Assembly: GCA_023627715.1 (NCBI GenBank)
Contig: JAMAHW010000065.1
Coordinates: 1 to 64,000 of the forward strand
DNA length: 64,000 bases
Direction: 5' to 3'
Source of the DNA: Periconia sp. R9002
Lineage: Eukaryota > Ascomycota > Dothideomycetes > Pleosporales > Periconiaceae
The notes beneath the pieces were generated by a model. The model did no database searches and was not told the origin of the DNA. It saw only the letters and a list, made by a program, of their open reading frames with translations. Shown here one piece after another: positions 36,284-47,749 of the stretch (the stretch's first letter is position 1; each line of letters begins with the position of its first letter). A program made the translations under genes and the position numbers.

Positions 36284-39200
36284 CTAACGTTTTCCACTCT
36301 TCTTCTTCGCGGCGACAACTTTGAAGTTGCCGTTATCGAGAGAACTCTGCTGCTGCTGCGCAACCTGTCCGCTTTTCTTGGCCACTTCGCTCCAACCCCC
36401 ACCCGACTTGTTCTCCGCCGGAGACGACGTGTTGCGCTCATCGATGATGCCCTTGTCAGCAAGTTTACGGCGCCGAAGAAACTCCTCCGCAAAATGGCGA
36501 CTGTCAATGTTGTGAGTGGCAGAATGAACCGATTCAGTAATGAGATCCATTTCCGCGGGGAAAGTTAGAAGAGAAGCAACGAAATCCTCGGCTAAAATGA
36601 TGTCAGAATTCTATGACGAGTTACAATAGGGGGAAGGAGCGACTTACCATTAATGCTTCGATTCAGATCGCTACGAAGCTCGTTGATGGCCCACTTCTTG
36701 AACTCTTCCTGTGCATTGGCAAGTCCAACTGCGGGGCCGCCCACAGTGGAAACAGTCCTAGTCGCTGGCGCTCTCTTGACGGCCGGAGGGATTATACTAC
36801 TGCTGGCGGAGCGGATGGTAGCTGGAGGCGCAGGAGCAGGTGCTGGGCCCTTGGTCTTGCCACTTGCTCCAACCGTAGTCCACGCTCCACCCGAAACAGC
36901 AGGCTGTGGCGGAGCATTCTTGCTAGCAAGATCAGCGTACCGCTTGCCCGACGATACCGGCTGTGGTGCATTTCCAAACGCGTTTGTGGCAGAAGAGGCT
37001 GCCTGGGCTGCAGCACGTTGCTTCCGAGCCTCTTCCTCTTTTTGAATCTGCTGAAGAGTCTTCTTTGCGTTTGCTCCTGGCTGATTCGTGGTTTTACCAG
37101 CCAAAGGCTTAGCCCACACTGAAGAATTTCCAGCGCCTGGAGTGATTGGGGAAGCACCACTTGCCCAAGTGGAGCTCGAGGGCAACCCGGGTTGGGTAGT
37201 GGAGGCTTGGGTCTGAGCCAACAACTCTTGTTCAAATGCTTCGCGGCGGGCCGCAGCGGCAACAGCCTCCCTTTCGGCAGCCTTCTTGGCTTCTATCTCT
37301 TGGATCTCCTTCAGACTAGGCCCCTTTGGCGCTTCAGCAGGCTCTTTGGCCCATGGAGCAATGGATGCGCTGGGGGTATCGGCGGAAGGGGTTTGAGAGC
37401 GCGACCTGGCGTCTGCAGCAAGGGAATCGGCAGCAATCGGCTTCCTCTGAGCAGCAGGGGCAGGAAGAGGTGATTGCGACGGAGGCGGAGGAAATGGGTG
37501 AATGGCGGGCTCAACCTTGTTCCAAGCAGACTGTACCTGTGCAGTTTGTTTCGCAGAGGCTGCTTTCTGGACTTGCTCGGTCAAAGACAACGGTTCTGCC
37601 TTGGGAGCATCTACGGCCTCGCCAGTTCCAGGTTCGGACGCAGAAGTAGGCTCCACCTCGCGTTGGGTAGTCTCTGCAGTGGAAGTTGAAGGCTTTCCAA
37701 TGACACCCTCACTACGGGTAATCGCAGTGCCCGACTGATCAAGATTTGTCTGAACCCTGAGATCTTGGAATTGTTGTAATCGCTCCATTGATGCTTGCGC
37801 AGCTTGCTGATCGTTTTGCGCGAGACGTTGCAAAGCATCGTGATCAGCTTGCTCACGCTGGAGGCGCGCTCTATCATTCAACATGGCGACCACCTGTTGG
37901 GTGGAAGCATTGGAATCCGACGGCTGTTGGCCGAAGGTTGGTTGGGTGCCGGCAAAAGGCTGCTGACCAGATCGACCAAGATTGAGGCGGTCGGCCATTC
38001 CGGACAGTTCTTCTTCACGGATGTGTCCGAGCATATCCAAGTTAGGTCCAACGGATCCTAAGCCAGGAACGGGGGCGGCCCTGAAAGCGTTATCCATTAA
38101 ACCAGGGACAGCAGGTCCTCCGGTGAGGGGTGCCTGTGTGGGAGAAGGCTGGTATCCGCTTGGAGACGTGATACTGCCAAAGCTGGGTTGGCTGTGCAAG
38201 CTGTGTGCGCTGGAGTGGTGTTGGAGTTGGTGCGGCAGAATACCATGAGGGGCCATGCCCATCGTCTGTTTCGCCATGGCTTGCTGCTGTGCAAGATGTT
38301 CCTTTTGTCGAGCCATGAGATACTGTTCCTCCTGCTTCCTACGCTCGAGGGCATTCTGCTGCTCGGCAGTCAAAGTGGTACCGAAGCTTGGAAATGCGTT
38401 CGCAAAGGGAGGCTGCGTGCCTCCAGCTGGACCCGCCGTAGCACTTCCGGCCCACGCATTTCCTGGTACCGTAGTAGCGGGACCATGAGGTATACCGATT
38501 TGGGGGACGAGAAAGGGCTCGCGGGAATTTCCTATTTTCCGGATCAATTGAAGCAATGGCTCGTAATCAGCATCCTCTTGCTTTTTGACAAGCAACTCCG
38601 GAGAGAAAAACCCCGCTTTGTACCAATCATGCATCTCCAGCCCTGAAAAGGGTCCTTGAATGTTTCCAGAAGGGTCGCGGTAGATCCAACGCATTCTATC
38701 GGGCATGACCATGGTGCGTTGCTGGGGAGGAGGAGGTTGACTTGCTGCCGGGCTATTAACACCAGGTGTTTGCGCAGATGGCTGAGCCGTCCGAGTTTGG
38801 TTGAGCGCCGCCATGGACAAAGAAGTCGTGAGGTTCGCTGGCTGACTGAGGCCCTCATCCGCATGTCCCCCCGAGAAGTCATCGAACAGGTTACGCCCCG
38901 GGCGGAAAGGACTGTCAGTGTCTCGCGATGGGATATTGCTTCCGGGAGCCTGACTACCAAACGCTCCGCGACCAAATGTTCCTGTCAGGCTCTGCTGACG
39001 ATCTCTTTGACTGGATCCCTCATCTGCTGCCGGACGCTGCTGCTCGGACCGCATCTGCTCTTGCAATGCTGCTGGAAAAAGTGACCCTAACCTGCTGGAT
39101 TTACCAAATGTGCCACTGTGGCCACTGCCTAGCAAAGAACTGCTTCCGAGGCCAGCTAAACTGGGTGATTGAGCCTCACCGACAGTACCAAACAAGTTGT

Positions 39201-41392
39201 CAAGACCACCCCGCTCACGAACGGGTGTGCCGATGGATTGTTGGCCCGCAGTCCAAGCACTTGAACCGCCAAGCCCAGGAATGCCCCCGCCGAGTCCGGG
39301 GATGTTTGGAAATCCGCGTGTAGGTCCAACGCTCGACGTCTGGCTTCTATCGCTCGCCGCATGTTCGAAAGCACCGGGAGTTCGCCCCAATGAACCCAAA
39401 CCCCCAAAGGGATGGTTGTGCAATCCGGAGCCTGCGGTGGGGTCCAGCTGGAAACCTCCCATACCTGGAAAATGCGTACCCTGATTATCGGGGTCTTCCG
39501 CCTCTCGGTTGTCACGATGGAGTGCATTGTGATCCGGGCTCTGGTACGGATTTGTGTCTGTCGGGCTCATCGGCTCCGGAAGACCACTTCCACGATATTG
39601 CGGAGTCTGATGGGTACCATGGAAAAGGTCGCGAATGCCTGGATTATCTGCCGTCATTCCAAAAGCCGAGAATCCCGTATCATCTCTGGGATCTTGTCGA
39701 TGGGGAGTGGTGAACGATGACAACCCCTGTGGCCGAGGCGGACTAAGATCCTGTCCACCCCCGAGTGCTGCGCTCCCTGTTCTCAATTCATCATCGTGAT
39801 ACGGGTCTGTGTCGTTACTGGTTGGCCGATTGGAGCGCGCCTCTGCCCACGAGGGAGTGTGAGTGGGCTCTGCTTCAGAGACCGCTCCTAAATTTCCCAG
39901 GGTCTGATTCTCCTGTGCATCTTTGCTCACGTCCTCCATGCTTGCTTTGTTCATGAGGCCTTTGAACCTGCTCTCACCACGAATACTTCCCATACCCGGC
40001 TTCTTGTCGGCCTGTGGGTGCGCAAAACTTCCAAACGCGCCCATGGGCGAAAACCCTGCCCCCGGCGTTGCAGACCAGGGTGAGCTACTTCCGCTTGTGC
40101 CAAACGGCGCAGTTGTCGTGCGTTTCAAGGTACCCAAAGGATTCACGTTCTCAGAGCTGGCCTTCTCTTTATCACGTTCCTCAGCGGGAGCCCCATCCTT
40201 GAAGTCAGTGCGACGTCGTATAAGCGATGGCGGCGGGGTGACCGTGCTCGACTCATCGCGGGAGAAACGTGACGCAGACGGCGAAGCGAGGGAGTGGGAA
40301 TTGGACGGAAAGGGAAAGGCCTCCGAAGTGTCGCGGCGACGGTTGCTTGGGCGGGAGGTAGTGGGGGAGGAAAGACCGTATGCACCAGCTCCCGTGATGG
40401 ATGCCTTTCGCAGAGCTGAGCCTTCCTTTGGAGTCCCATCTTTGTTGGTGTTCTGCGTCGGTGGTTTCAGAGGCGAATTAACAGATGAGGTAAAAACCTA
40501 AGCGACAAATGCATGGTTAGCGGAAAAACAAAACATGAGCGCCACAGCCAGGCAAGCAGGGAGGGGATTGACAACGTACCTCTCTCTCCTCATCGGTCAT
40601 CTCTGTGAGGCTGAGGGGCACGATGTTACCATCTCTATCCCAACAGAGATCAACCCCGCTAGCGCCGTCTCTACCGTGGTCGTCTTTACGGCCCCAGCTA
40701 GCGCCAGAAATACCATTGGGAACATTAGGTTCCCAGCTACCCACAAAGAGATCTGACAGGTCTTGATTGATCTCATCTGAAGCCTTTTGCGCGCGGAAGA
40801 GGTGCAACATCTGATCTCTGCTGTAGCGGCCCTCGGCAGCACTGCCATTCCTCAGGGCGTGAGGTGGTACGTAGACGGAAGGGGTCGTAGACGGAGCATT
40901 TTGCGTGCCAGCTGGGTCGCGAGGAGCAGGCTGAGAGGTCGAGGCGGAGGGGGTGGTGGCGTGCGATGGCCGCCGAAATGTTTGCGTAGCACCGTTCGCG
41001 CGACGAGACCTGGAGGGTTCTGGGATCAGCACAGTAGAACGCAATGCAACACAGCACATACGCTGTCATTGTGAATAGAGTATTGGACTCGGGAGGAGCC
41101 ATAGAAGAGGTGAAGGAATATACAAAAGTGGTGGGTGGCTGGTGACGGTAGCTAACGAGGGGAGAAATAACACTGATAGTACACGAAGGGAGAGTGGCGT
41201 GCATAGAAGAGATAAAAGCATTGAGGGCACGGCGGTGGGTAGCATAGCAGAAGCAAAAAAATGGGGGGAGGGGGGGAACGGAGAAGGAAAGGAAAGGACG
41301 GTTGCATTGCAAGGGAGAGCAGGGACTTACCAGTCTGCGCCGGATTCTGCACGCGACGAAGCTGCGGCAGACGCGAATGAAGTAGGAGCCAT
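36284..41392 (-). CDS. GYF-domain protein (Smy2/Syh1-like)
   Basis: Four exons: 41392-41331, 41009-40580, 40497-36648, 36591-36284; 1,549 residues. The start MAPTSFASAAASSR leads, across intron 1, into SRRANGATQTFRRPSHATTP; the next segment has SVYVPPHALRNG and a cluster around YSRDQMLHLFRAQ. The GYF domain lies at about 763-820: WIYRDPSGNIQGPFSG, then MHDWYKAGFFSPELLV. It is the proline-peptide-binding fold whose core is W-x-Y...GPF...W...GYF; here the last element is AGFF. The C-terminal third is Gln/Ala-rich with coiled coils (KEIQEIEAKKAAEREAVAA; LQQIQKEEEARKQRAAAQ), ending in GNFKVVAAKKKSGKR. Fungal Smy2/Syh1-type proteins act in mRNA surveillance and translation repression or COPII transport, so the role is inferred. 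All junctions keep frame. Confidence 0.92.
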
Positions 41393-42824
41393 GGTGTGTG
41401 TATGAAAGGGAAAGAAGCAAACAAGGCTTTCCAGGGATGCAGAAGGTACTGGGGATGCGGAAGCGGCGAATGACGAGAGGTGGATGCAGTTGCAGGAATT
41501 GGAGAGAGTGGTTTGGAAGGAAAGGTATGTAGGTAGGCAGGCGGAAGCTACTATGGTACACGTGTGCGGAGATGTTGTGGTGCAGCGAGAGGAGCACGAG
41601 AAGAGGTGGGAGAATGGAGTGGGATGGAGCGGTGTCGGTGTCGTATGAAGTCGTGTCGAGAAAGCGACAAAAGAAAAGAGAGAGCTTGTACGTGCATCTT
41701 TGCCCCCAAGATCTCAAATGTTCGCTTCCAGTGTGGATCCCCCACGTGACCCATTCCCATCGCCAGCCACCAGCTGTGCATGCACCAGCAGAATTGTATC
41801 CATGTACCCATTAATGGAACTACCGTCCATGTACGCTTCATTACATGCTCTCGCCTGCTTGTCAGCCTTGTTTTCCACCTTTTCATGCCCCAGTCCCGTA
41901 CATGATTGATGTGCATATGTACCGTCTTCTACGGACCAATCCGTGCAGTTGACGCCGTCACTCATGTCTGCATCAGAATCAACGCATCTTCCATTTCCTC
42001 GTCTATACAGCCTAGAAGCACCAATCCCAATCTTCTGCGCACCAAGTACGTCCGTACCTATGTACAGAGCCGCCACAACCTGGTCCAAGAGTCGATGGTC
42101 CACCTCTATTCATTCTGCTACTGCCAGCTATTCCTGATGCCATAGCTCAGCTATAGCACTACACCAACCGCAATATGTAGTCAAGAGAAATGAGAAAAAG
42201 AGAGGGCAACACATTGTGTCGTCTGGTTTGGTCTGCCGACACGCGTATCGTCGGACCACCCGTGGCTTCTGAGCTGTCCTAGTCTATATTTCGCTACCGG
42301 ATACGCTGCGTGTTGTATGCATCATACTCACCATCCTTCGTCGTACATGCAGAACCGGACACCACAAAACATCTGCGAAAAAGGATGGGAACGACTAACC
42401 GTAACCTGATAATCGAATGCTGTATCCTACGTGTCGTTTTGGATACATTGATAGCTATAGTATTGTCAGTGCTACCTCTTTACTGTCGACTACTGTACAT
42501 GCGTTTATGCTTGGCAACCCCGGCCATCTACTCTGCAAACGATCTTGTGGCCTTGGAGCCTGCTGTTCCTTGGGTGTGAGAAGTGATGAAGTGTAGCCTA
42601 CCGTGTTATTAGGACGGCGAATCGCATCAATGAGATGTGCGCTGCCTTTCCGTCGTGCTAACGATGCTACGAAAAACCTTGAAAACATTATGGCTAGGAT
42701 TTTGGCAGGACAAAGATCCAAAACGAGGCAGTGAAAAAGGGCGGACAACCTTTGACACAAAAAGATCTCAAAGAGATTATGGAGACTTCTGTCCATAAAT
42801 CGACTGTAGACAACTTCTATTTTT
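41393..42824. other. Intergenic, no supported gene
   Basis: This 1.43-kb stretch between two minus-strand genes contains the promoter/leader of the GYF gene and the 3' flank of the potassium channel gene. A long minus-strand frame (40773-41717) runs across the GYF 5' exons into it but has no domain support. Confidence 0.5.
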
Positions 42825-45346
42825 CTACACTGTTCGAATTCTGGATATCGCTCGTCCCTGTATGACCTCTGCATCATCATCTCCCAAGGTGCCATAGGAA
42901 TTACTTCGAAAACGCCTGTGTGAATCTTGCGACCGACCTTGCAAAGCGAAAGCCTCTTTACGTCGTTCTATGCGAATGAGACTCTCACAGAGCCGATGAA
43001 GTAACCATTCGGGCTCTGACATGCCCGACATCATTGGACTCTCCGTCCCGATCCAGTCCCACTCCACCAAGCCTTCCTCTTCCTCATCCTCATCGTCCAT
43101 GGCATTTCTCATCGGTGCATCACGACTTAGTCTTATCAGTCGAGTGAATTCCACCCATTCTTCGTACTCATATTGCTTAGGAGTGGGATGGCGTAGATCA
43201 GCAGCCACACGTCCAATACTATATGCGAGGCGCTTTCCAAGTGATGCTGACGCTGGGTTTTCGTCTCCTTGACGGACAGCGTTGCGGTCGAATGAACTAG
43301 TACGGACACCGACTATTCGATTGTCAGCGTCTACATCATCCCGCGGTTGATTCCCGATTTCCTCCGTGGCATCTGGATCGACCGTCTCGAACCCTCTCTT
43401 TAATCTCCTTCTCAAAGCCCTTTCCTCTATGAAATCTCTCCAAATTCCATATTTTGGAAGCACAGTGAAATCCGCAAGTTCATTCGACCATTTTTTGAAT
43501 TTGTGGACCACGGTATCTCCCATTCCACTTACGAGAACCGTTATGGTTGGCACAGCGATGAGACTCCATACGACAAAGAAAGTTCGTCCTGCGTTTGATT
43601 TGGGACTCAGGTCCCCATACCCGATGGTAAGAAGGGATATGTAACAAAAGTAAAGAGCTTCAAAGTAAGTCATGCCCTGCGTGTTCTTCTCCGCTTGCCA
43701 GAAAACCACGGCACCAATGCACCAAAGAATTCCGAAGGCAAAAACTGAGGTCGCCAACTCCATCCATTTCCTGAACTTGCGGGACCGGTGTTGAATGTCA
43801 CGCATGGCGTGAAACCGATCCCTTTCCTCCCGGAGGAGGATAGCGCGAGGCTTTCTGATTTTCTTTGGAACGGCCAAAGCTAGGGGATGGAAGTTCTTTT
43901 TCGGCGATGCTTTTTCGGTTATGGGTGTACGTAAAGCTCTGGGCTCAGTAGGCATGCTGATGTTTGGATGCACGCCTTCGTTCCATGCTCGCCTTCGAAT
44001 GAGGTGATGTTCCTTCCGCTCAAGTTGACGAAGATCAAAGGAGTTTGTAACTGCCCGGTCCACCGTCCTCACTCGTATCCGTTCCGTGTGCTTCTGTATG
44101 ATGTTTTGCTCGCCGATTTCGCGCATGAATTTGTAGATTGAGTTGACAATCAATGCCAAGATTATTATACCTCCAACAGAATACGGAATTACAATTCCAC
44201 GGGCTACATCTGTAGTGGGATAGAAATCTCCAAATCCAACTGTGAGAATGGTCACATCACAGAAGTAGATTGCGTTTGCGAAATTCCAGTTGCTCTGTCC
44301 CGCGGCCGTTTCGATTTTGGTAAAAATGGCGGCGCCCCCTCCTAGCCATATGATGAAGACCATTGTCTGGAGAATAAGCGTCCTCTGCGAATCAGAGAGC
44401 ACAAAAGTGTCGGGGTAGCGCCCGATAAAATAGCCTAGCATGTTAATCATGAGGAGCATTGAGCAGAGCAGATACAACGCGGCGGCCACTATGGCATACC
44501 AAAAACCTTGGGTGTATGTCTGTTCCGGCCTGTGCGGTGGAGTATAAATATGCATACAGGCCGTGATACCGATCAGCAGACCTGATGCCAAGTACCAGAA
44601 CAATATGGTGGCAGGCAGGGCTATGAGGTATCTGATACGCTGGGTGAAGTTAAAAAGGAGGAACAAGTTCCCCAGAAAGCCACATATCAAGCTCACAACG
44701 TTCAGCCAGTAACACCTGACGTACATCAGCGATTGTTGCCGCGCTCAATTCCTCTGAGACGAGTTTCTCACCATCTCGGATCTGCAAAAAGCGACCCGTC
44801 CAACTCACTTACGTATTCACCCTTGATATAAATTTGTGCTCTCCAAGATGTGACCAGGGCAGCGATAGAAGAAATGTTTGCAAGTGGTCCAAGAGTCGCA
44901 CCCAGCAGGGGAACTAGAGTCGAAGCCCACCACCAATCACTACGAGAGTTAGCGACCTACACTTGTGAATGCGTGTGCAACTATTTTGTAATACAACTCA
45001 GTGTCTGCAAGACACATGGCACATACGAATCCCCTGGAACTCAAGAGCAGAATGCGTTTCCTGAGCATAATGGGCAGTAATGTTTTGCGGCCCTTATTTG
45101 TATGACCGACCATCGAACAACATACCTATGCCTTGTGTCAGAGATATTTTCTCTTGAAATTGATGTTTTTTCCCTTGACTCCCTCTGCGTTCCTCCTTCT
45201 CTAAACCCTACCGTTTCACCAAGCTGATACTCCTTCCGAACTTCTTCCTTGTGATTGGTTTCACCGTTCGATGTTTGTTGTTGTTCCAAGGTTAGATTCG
45301 GATCGTGTGCGAGAGACTTTTCCTCCGGATGCCGTGGCGAATTCAT
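42825..45346 (-). CDS. TOK-type outward-rectifying potassium channel
   Basis: Four exons: 45346-45126, 44939-44809, 44781-44772, 44715-42825; 750 residues. After a hydrophilic, Gln/Glu-rich N-terminus come eight predicted membrane segments, with two pore loops bearing selectivity filters: TVGFGDFYPTTD near residue 280 and TIGYGDLSPKSN near 485. The 8-TM, two-pore layout is unique to fungal TOK channels, plasma-membrane outward rectifiers that set membrane potential. Exon 3 is just 10 nt; with it the junction reads EYVNPRWCYWLNVVSLICG, matching the family's D/N-PRW...N-VSL segment, while other donor choices hit stops. The C-terminal cytosolic tail is long and acidic (DDEDEEEEG). Confidence 0.93.
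44772..44781 (-). other. 10-nt microexon of the TOK channel gene
   Basis: ATCCGAGATG lies between TTTTTGCAG and a GTGAGA donor on the minus strand. It encodes most of N-P-R-W at the start of a membrane segment. The flanking introns are 27 bp (44808-44782) by the chosen GTGAGT donor and 56 bp. The 27-bp length is very short for a spliceosomal intron, so alternative donors upstream deserve checking, although this solution alone preserves the conserved PRW motif. Confidence 0.5.
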
Positions 45347-45857
45347 GGTTCAAGGAGCACAGCTCAAGGCCGAAGCATTTGAAATAGACCGTAAGTTCCT
45401 ACGCTGAATGTCTGTATGAGTAATGCTTAGTCGGAGAGTTTATCTAAATGCGTTTTCTAGAGGTCACATGGGGTGGTGCGCTAAGCGCGACAAAGAAACA
45501 GTGCCGGAATGGAAGCGTTTGTACTGTGTATGTAGACCCCAGGCATAAGCAGGGCGTGACCAACAAATCCAGATAGATTCGTACCCGAAAGTGTAGCCTG
45601 TGGTTTGGGTAATTCGGTGAAAGAAATGGGAGGGATAGATTTAAGTGCATCGACTGATGTGCTTATATATGTACGTCAAGCGTCCAAGCAGTGTAAGCTC
45701 ACAGCTCTGATTGGGTACAGATACACTTCATGGGTCGTGTTTGCAAGGCGCGCCGCACGTTCAGCCACAAACCACTGATAATCGTACCGGAAATGCATTG
45801 AAGCTTTTTTACAATCTAACATCTAACGACGGGCAAAGTGGCGCCACGACGAGAGTT
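45347..45857. promoter_or_regulatory. TOK promoter / ETF-alpha 3' flank
   Basis: This 511-bp gap between same-strand genes holds the promoter and leader of the channel gene and the 3' flank of the ETF-alpha gene. Nothing further is recognised. Confidence 0.45.
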
Positions 45858-47015
45858 TTACTGGGATTTTAGCTTCTCTGTAAGTTCTGGGACTTTTTCG
45901 AAAAGATCGCCCACTAAACCCACGTCTGCGACCTGGAAGATGGGAGCATCGGGGTCCTTGTTGATGGCCGCAATCACTTTGCTGTCCTTCATACCTGCCA
46001 AGTGTTGAATAGCCCCTGAGATACCAGCGCAAAGATACAGCTGTGGTGCCACGTTCTTGCCTGTCTGTCCAACCTGAAGGCTGTTGTCTGCAAAGCCACT
46101 GTCAACTGCAGCGCGCGAAGCTCCAATGGCAGCACCCAGAGCATCCGCCAGGGGTGGCATAAGACGATCGAACTCTTCCTTGGACTTGAGACCTCTCCCT
46201 CCAGAAACAACTTTATCGGCTGATCCTAAGTCTGGACGGTCAGACTTGGCCAAGTCCTCCGAAACCCATTCCGTTGGCGACTCGGCCTTGGGATCTGAAC
46301 CTTCTTCGATAGTAGCCGCTCCACCTTCAGTCTCGGGCGCGGGAAAGGCGGTGCCCCGTACAGTGATGAGCTTGGTGCTGTCTGATGATTGCACGGTGAG
46401 AATAGCGTTACCGGCGTAGATAGGGCGTACAAATGCTGATTGTCTGTCAGAAAACGAACGAGATTGTGACCGGGTAATTCCACTCACTATCCTCGTTCTC
46501 GATAGCTGTGATATCGGAAATCATCTGGCTGTCAAGAAGCGCAGCGACGCGGGGCATGACATTTTTGCCAAATGCAGAGTGCCCTGCAAGAATGTGAGTA
46601 TATCCTCCCTTCTTGATGTTGTCGATTAGCAGCGGGGCGTAGCTTTCGGGGAGACCCTGTGAAATAGAGAGTCAGAACCAGGGCCAATTGAGAACACAAG
46701 TGCTATCTTTACCCTATCGTATGAAGCGTTCTCCACGTATACAATCTTCTCGATGCCTTTGACCTTTGCGGCTTCCTCTGCTACAGATTTTGCCCCACTC
46801 CCAGCAACAAAGGCTGTTATGGAACCTCCTAGTTTCGTTCCAGCCGAAATGGCTACCAAAGATGAATTGCTGAGTTTCCCGTCCTTTTGCTCCAAAAGAG
46901 CCAATGTGGATAGTAATTTCGAGTACGACGTGTACTGGGGGACTGAAACGGGCTGGGAGAGCCGAAGCTGGGTTCTAACTTGGCGGAGCACTGATTTGCG
47001 CGCGACGGAAAACAT
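45858..47015 (-). CDS. Electron transfer flavoprotein subunit alpha, mitochondrial
   Basis: Three exons: 47015-46713, 46656-46488, 46435-45858; 349 residues. A basic mitochondrial presequence ([19 protein letters not shown]) precedes the N-terminal ETF domain, with [20 protein letters not shown] and [12 protein letters not shown]. The central part reads [20 protein letters not shown] and [13 protein letters not shown]. The C-terminal FAD domain has the family signature [13 protein letters not shown] at about 233, [20 protein letters not shown] and [23 protein letters not shown]-alpha with ETF-beta carries electrons from acyl-CoA and other matrix dehydrogenases to ETF-ubiquinone oxidoreductase; the yeast counterpart is Aim45. 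All key motifs are intact. Divergent from the SWI3-like gene. Confidence 0.96.
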
Positions 47016-47749
47016 GATGGCCGGCCGTCAGTGGAGAAATTGGGTGGGGAGAAGGAGAGAGGGAAACAGCAGAAGTCGATCCCCCAGTAGTTGCAGAGTA
47101 GAACTGCGCAAGAGGCGTACAATAGGCGCAGTGATCGATACTTGGAGACTGGAAACGGGAATCAAAGGCGCACTGCTGACCTCGGCAACAACCGTCTCAA
47201 GCCGACTCGGAGCTAACTCTCAGGAACAGGATTTTCCGCGATTTTGCCGATGCCCGCCTTTGCCCGCAATATGCATCAACTACCACAGTTGATAGTCGCA
47301 TTTCAAGTTGGAAGACCATTGCCTCCTTCAAAGTCCTCTTGCTGTTTATCGTTGCATACAGGTTTCTAGTTTAGGAGTAGGGAGGCTGACTGCTTTGTAA
47401 CTTTCCTGTGCTCGCTTAGAAATCATAAGATTTATCGACTGTGATAGGCTGGCAACAATGAAAACTGCTGGCCAGAGCTGTAACTTACTTACATACACAT
47501 GGTCCGTGCGCCAGGGCAAAAGTTGGGGGAAGTAATCGCATCGCGAGTTGACGCGACGGAACCATCGCATCCTCTCCATCCCCACGTTCATTCACAAAGG
47601 CCACGTCTCAATTCCCACAACTTCCCTCTGCTTTGAAATTTTATATTCGAGTGCATTGCGCGCTACGAACCACGCGCGATTCACGTCTAGGCGCTTCACG
47701 CTTGTCCTGCCCTCTCAATTACATCGCAGGCGCCGTTTACGTCTAAGCT
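47016..47749. promoter_or_regulatory. Divergent ETF-alpha / SWI3-like promoter region
   Basis: This 734-bp region separates two divergent genes and contains both promoters. The plus-strand leader near 47560-47745 is C/T-rich. No specific factor site is claimed. Confidence 0.5.

Noticed and set aside
40773..41717. Minus-strand open frame of 314 codons
   Set aside because: It runs across exons 1-2 of the GYF-domain gene in another frame and upstream sequence; composition is Ser/Leu/Pro-rich with no recognisable domain.
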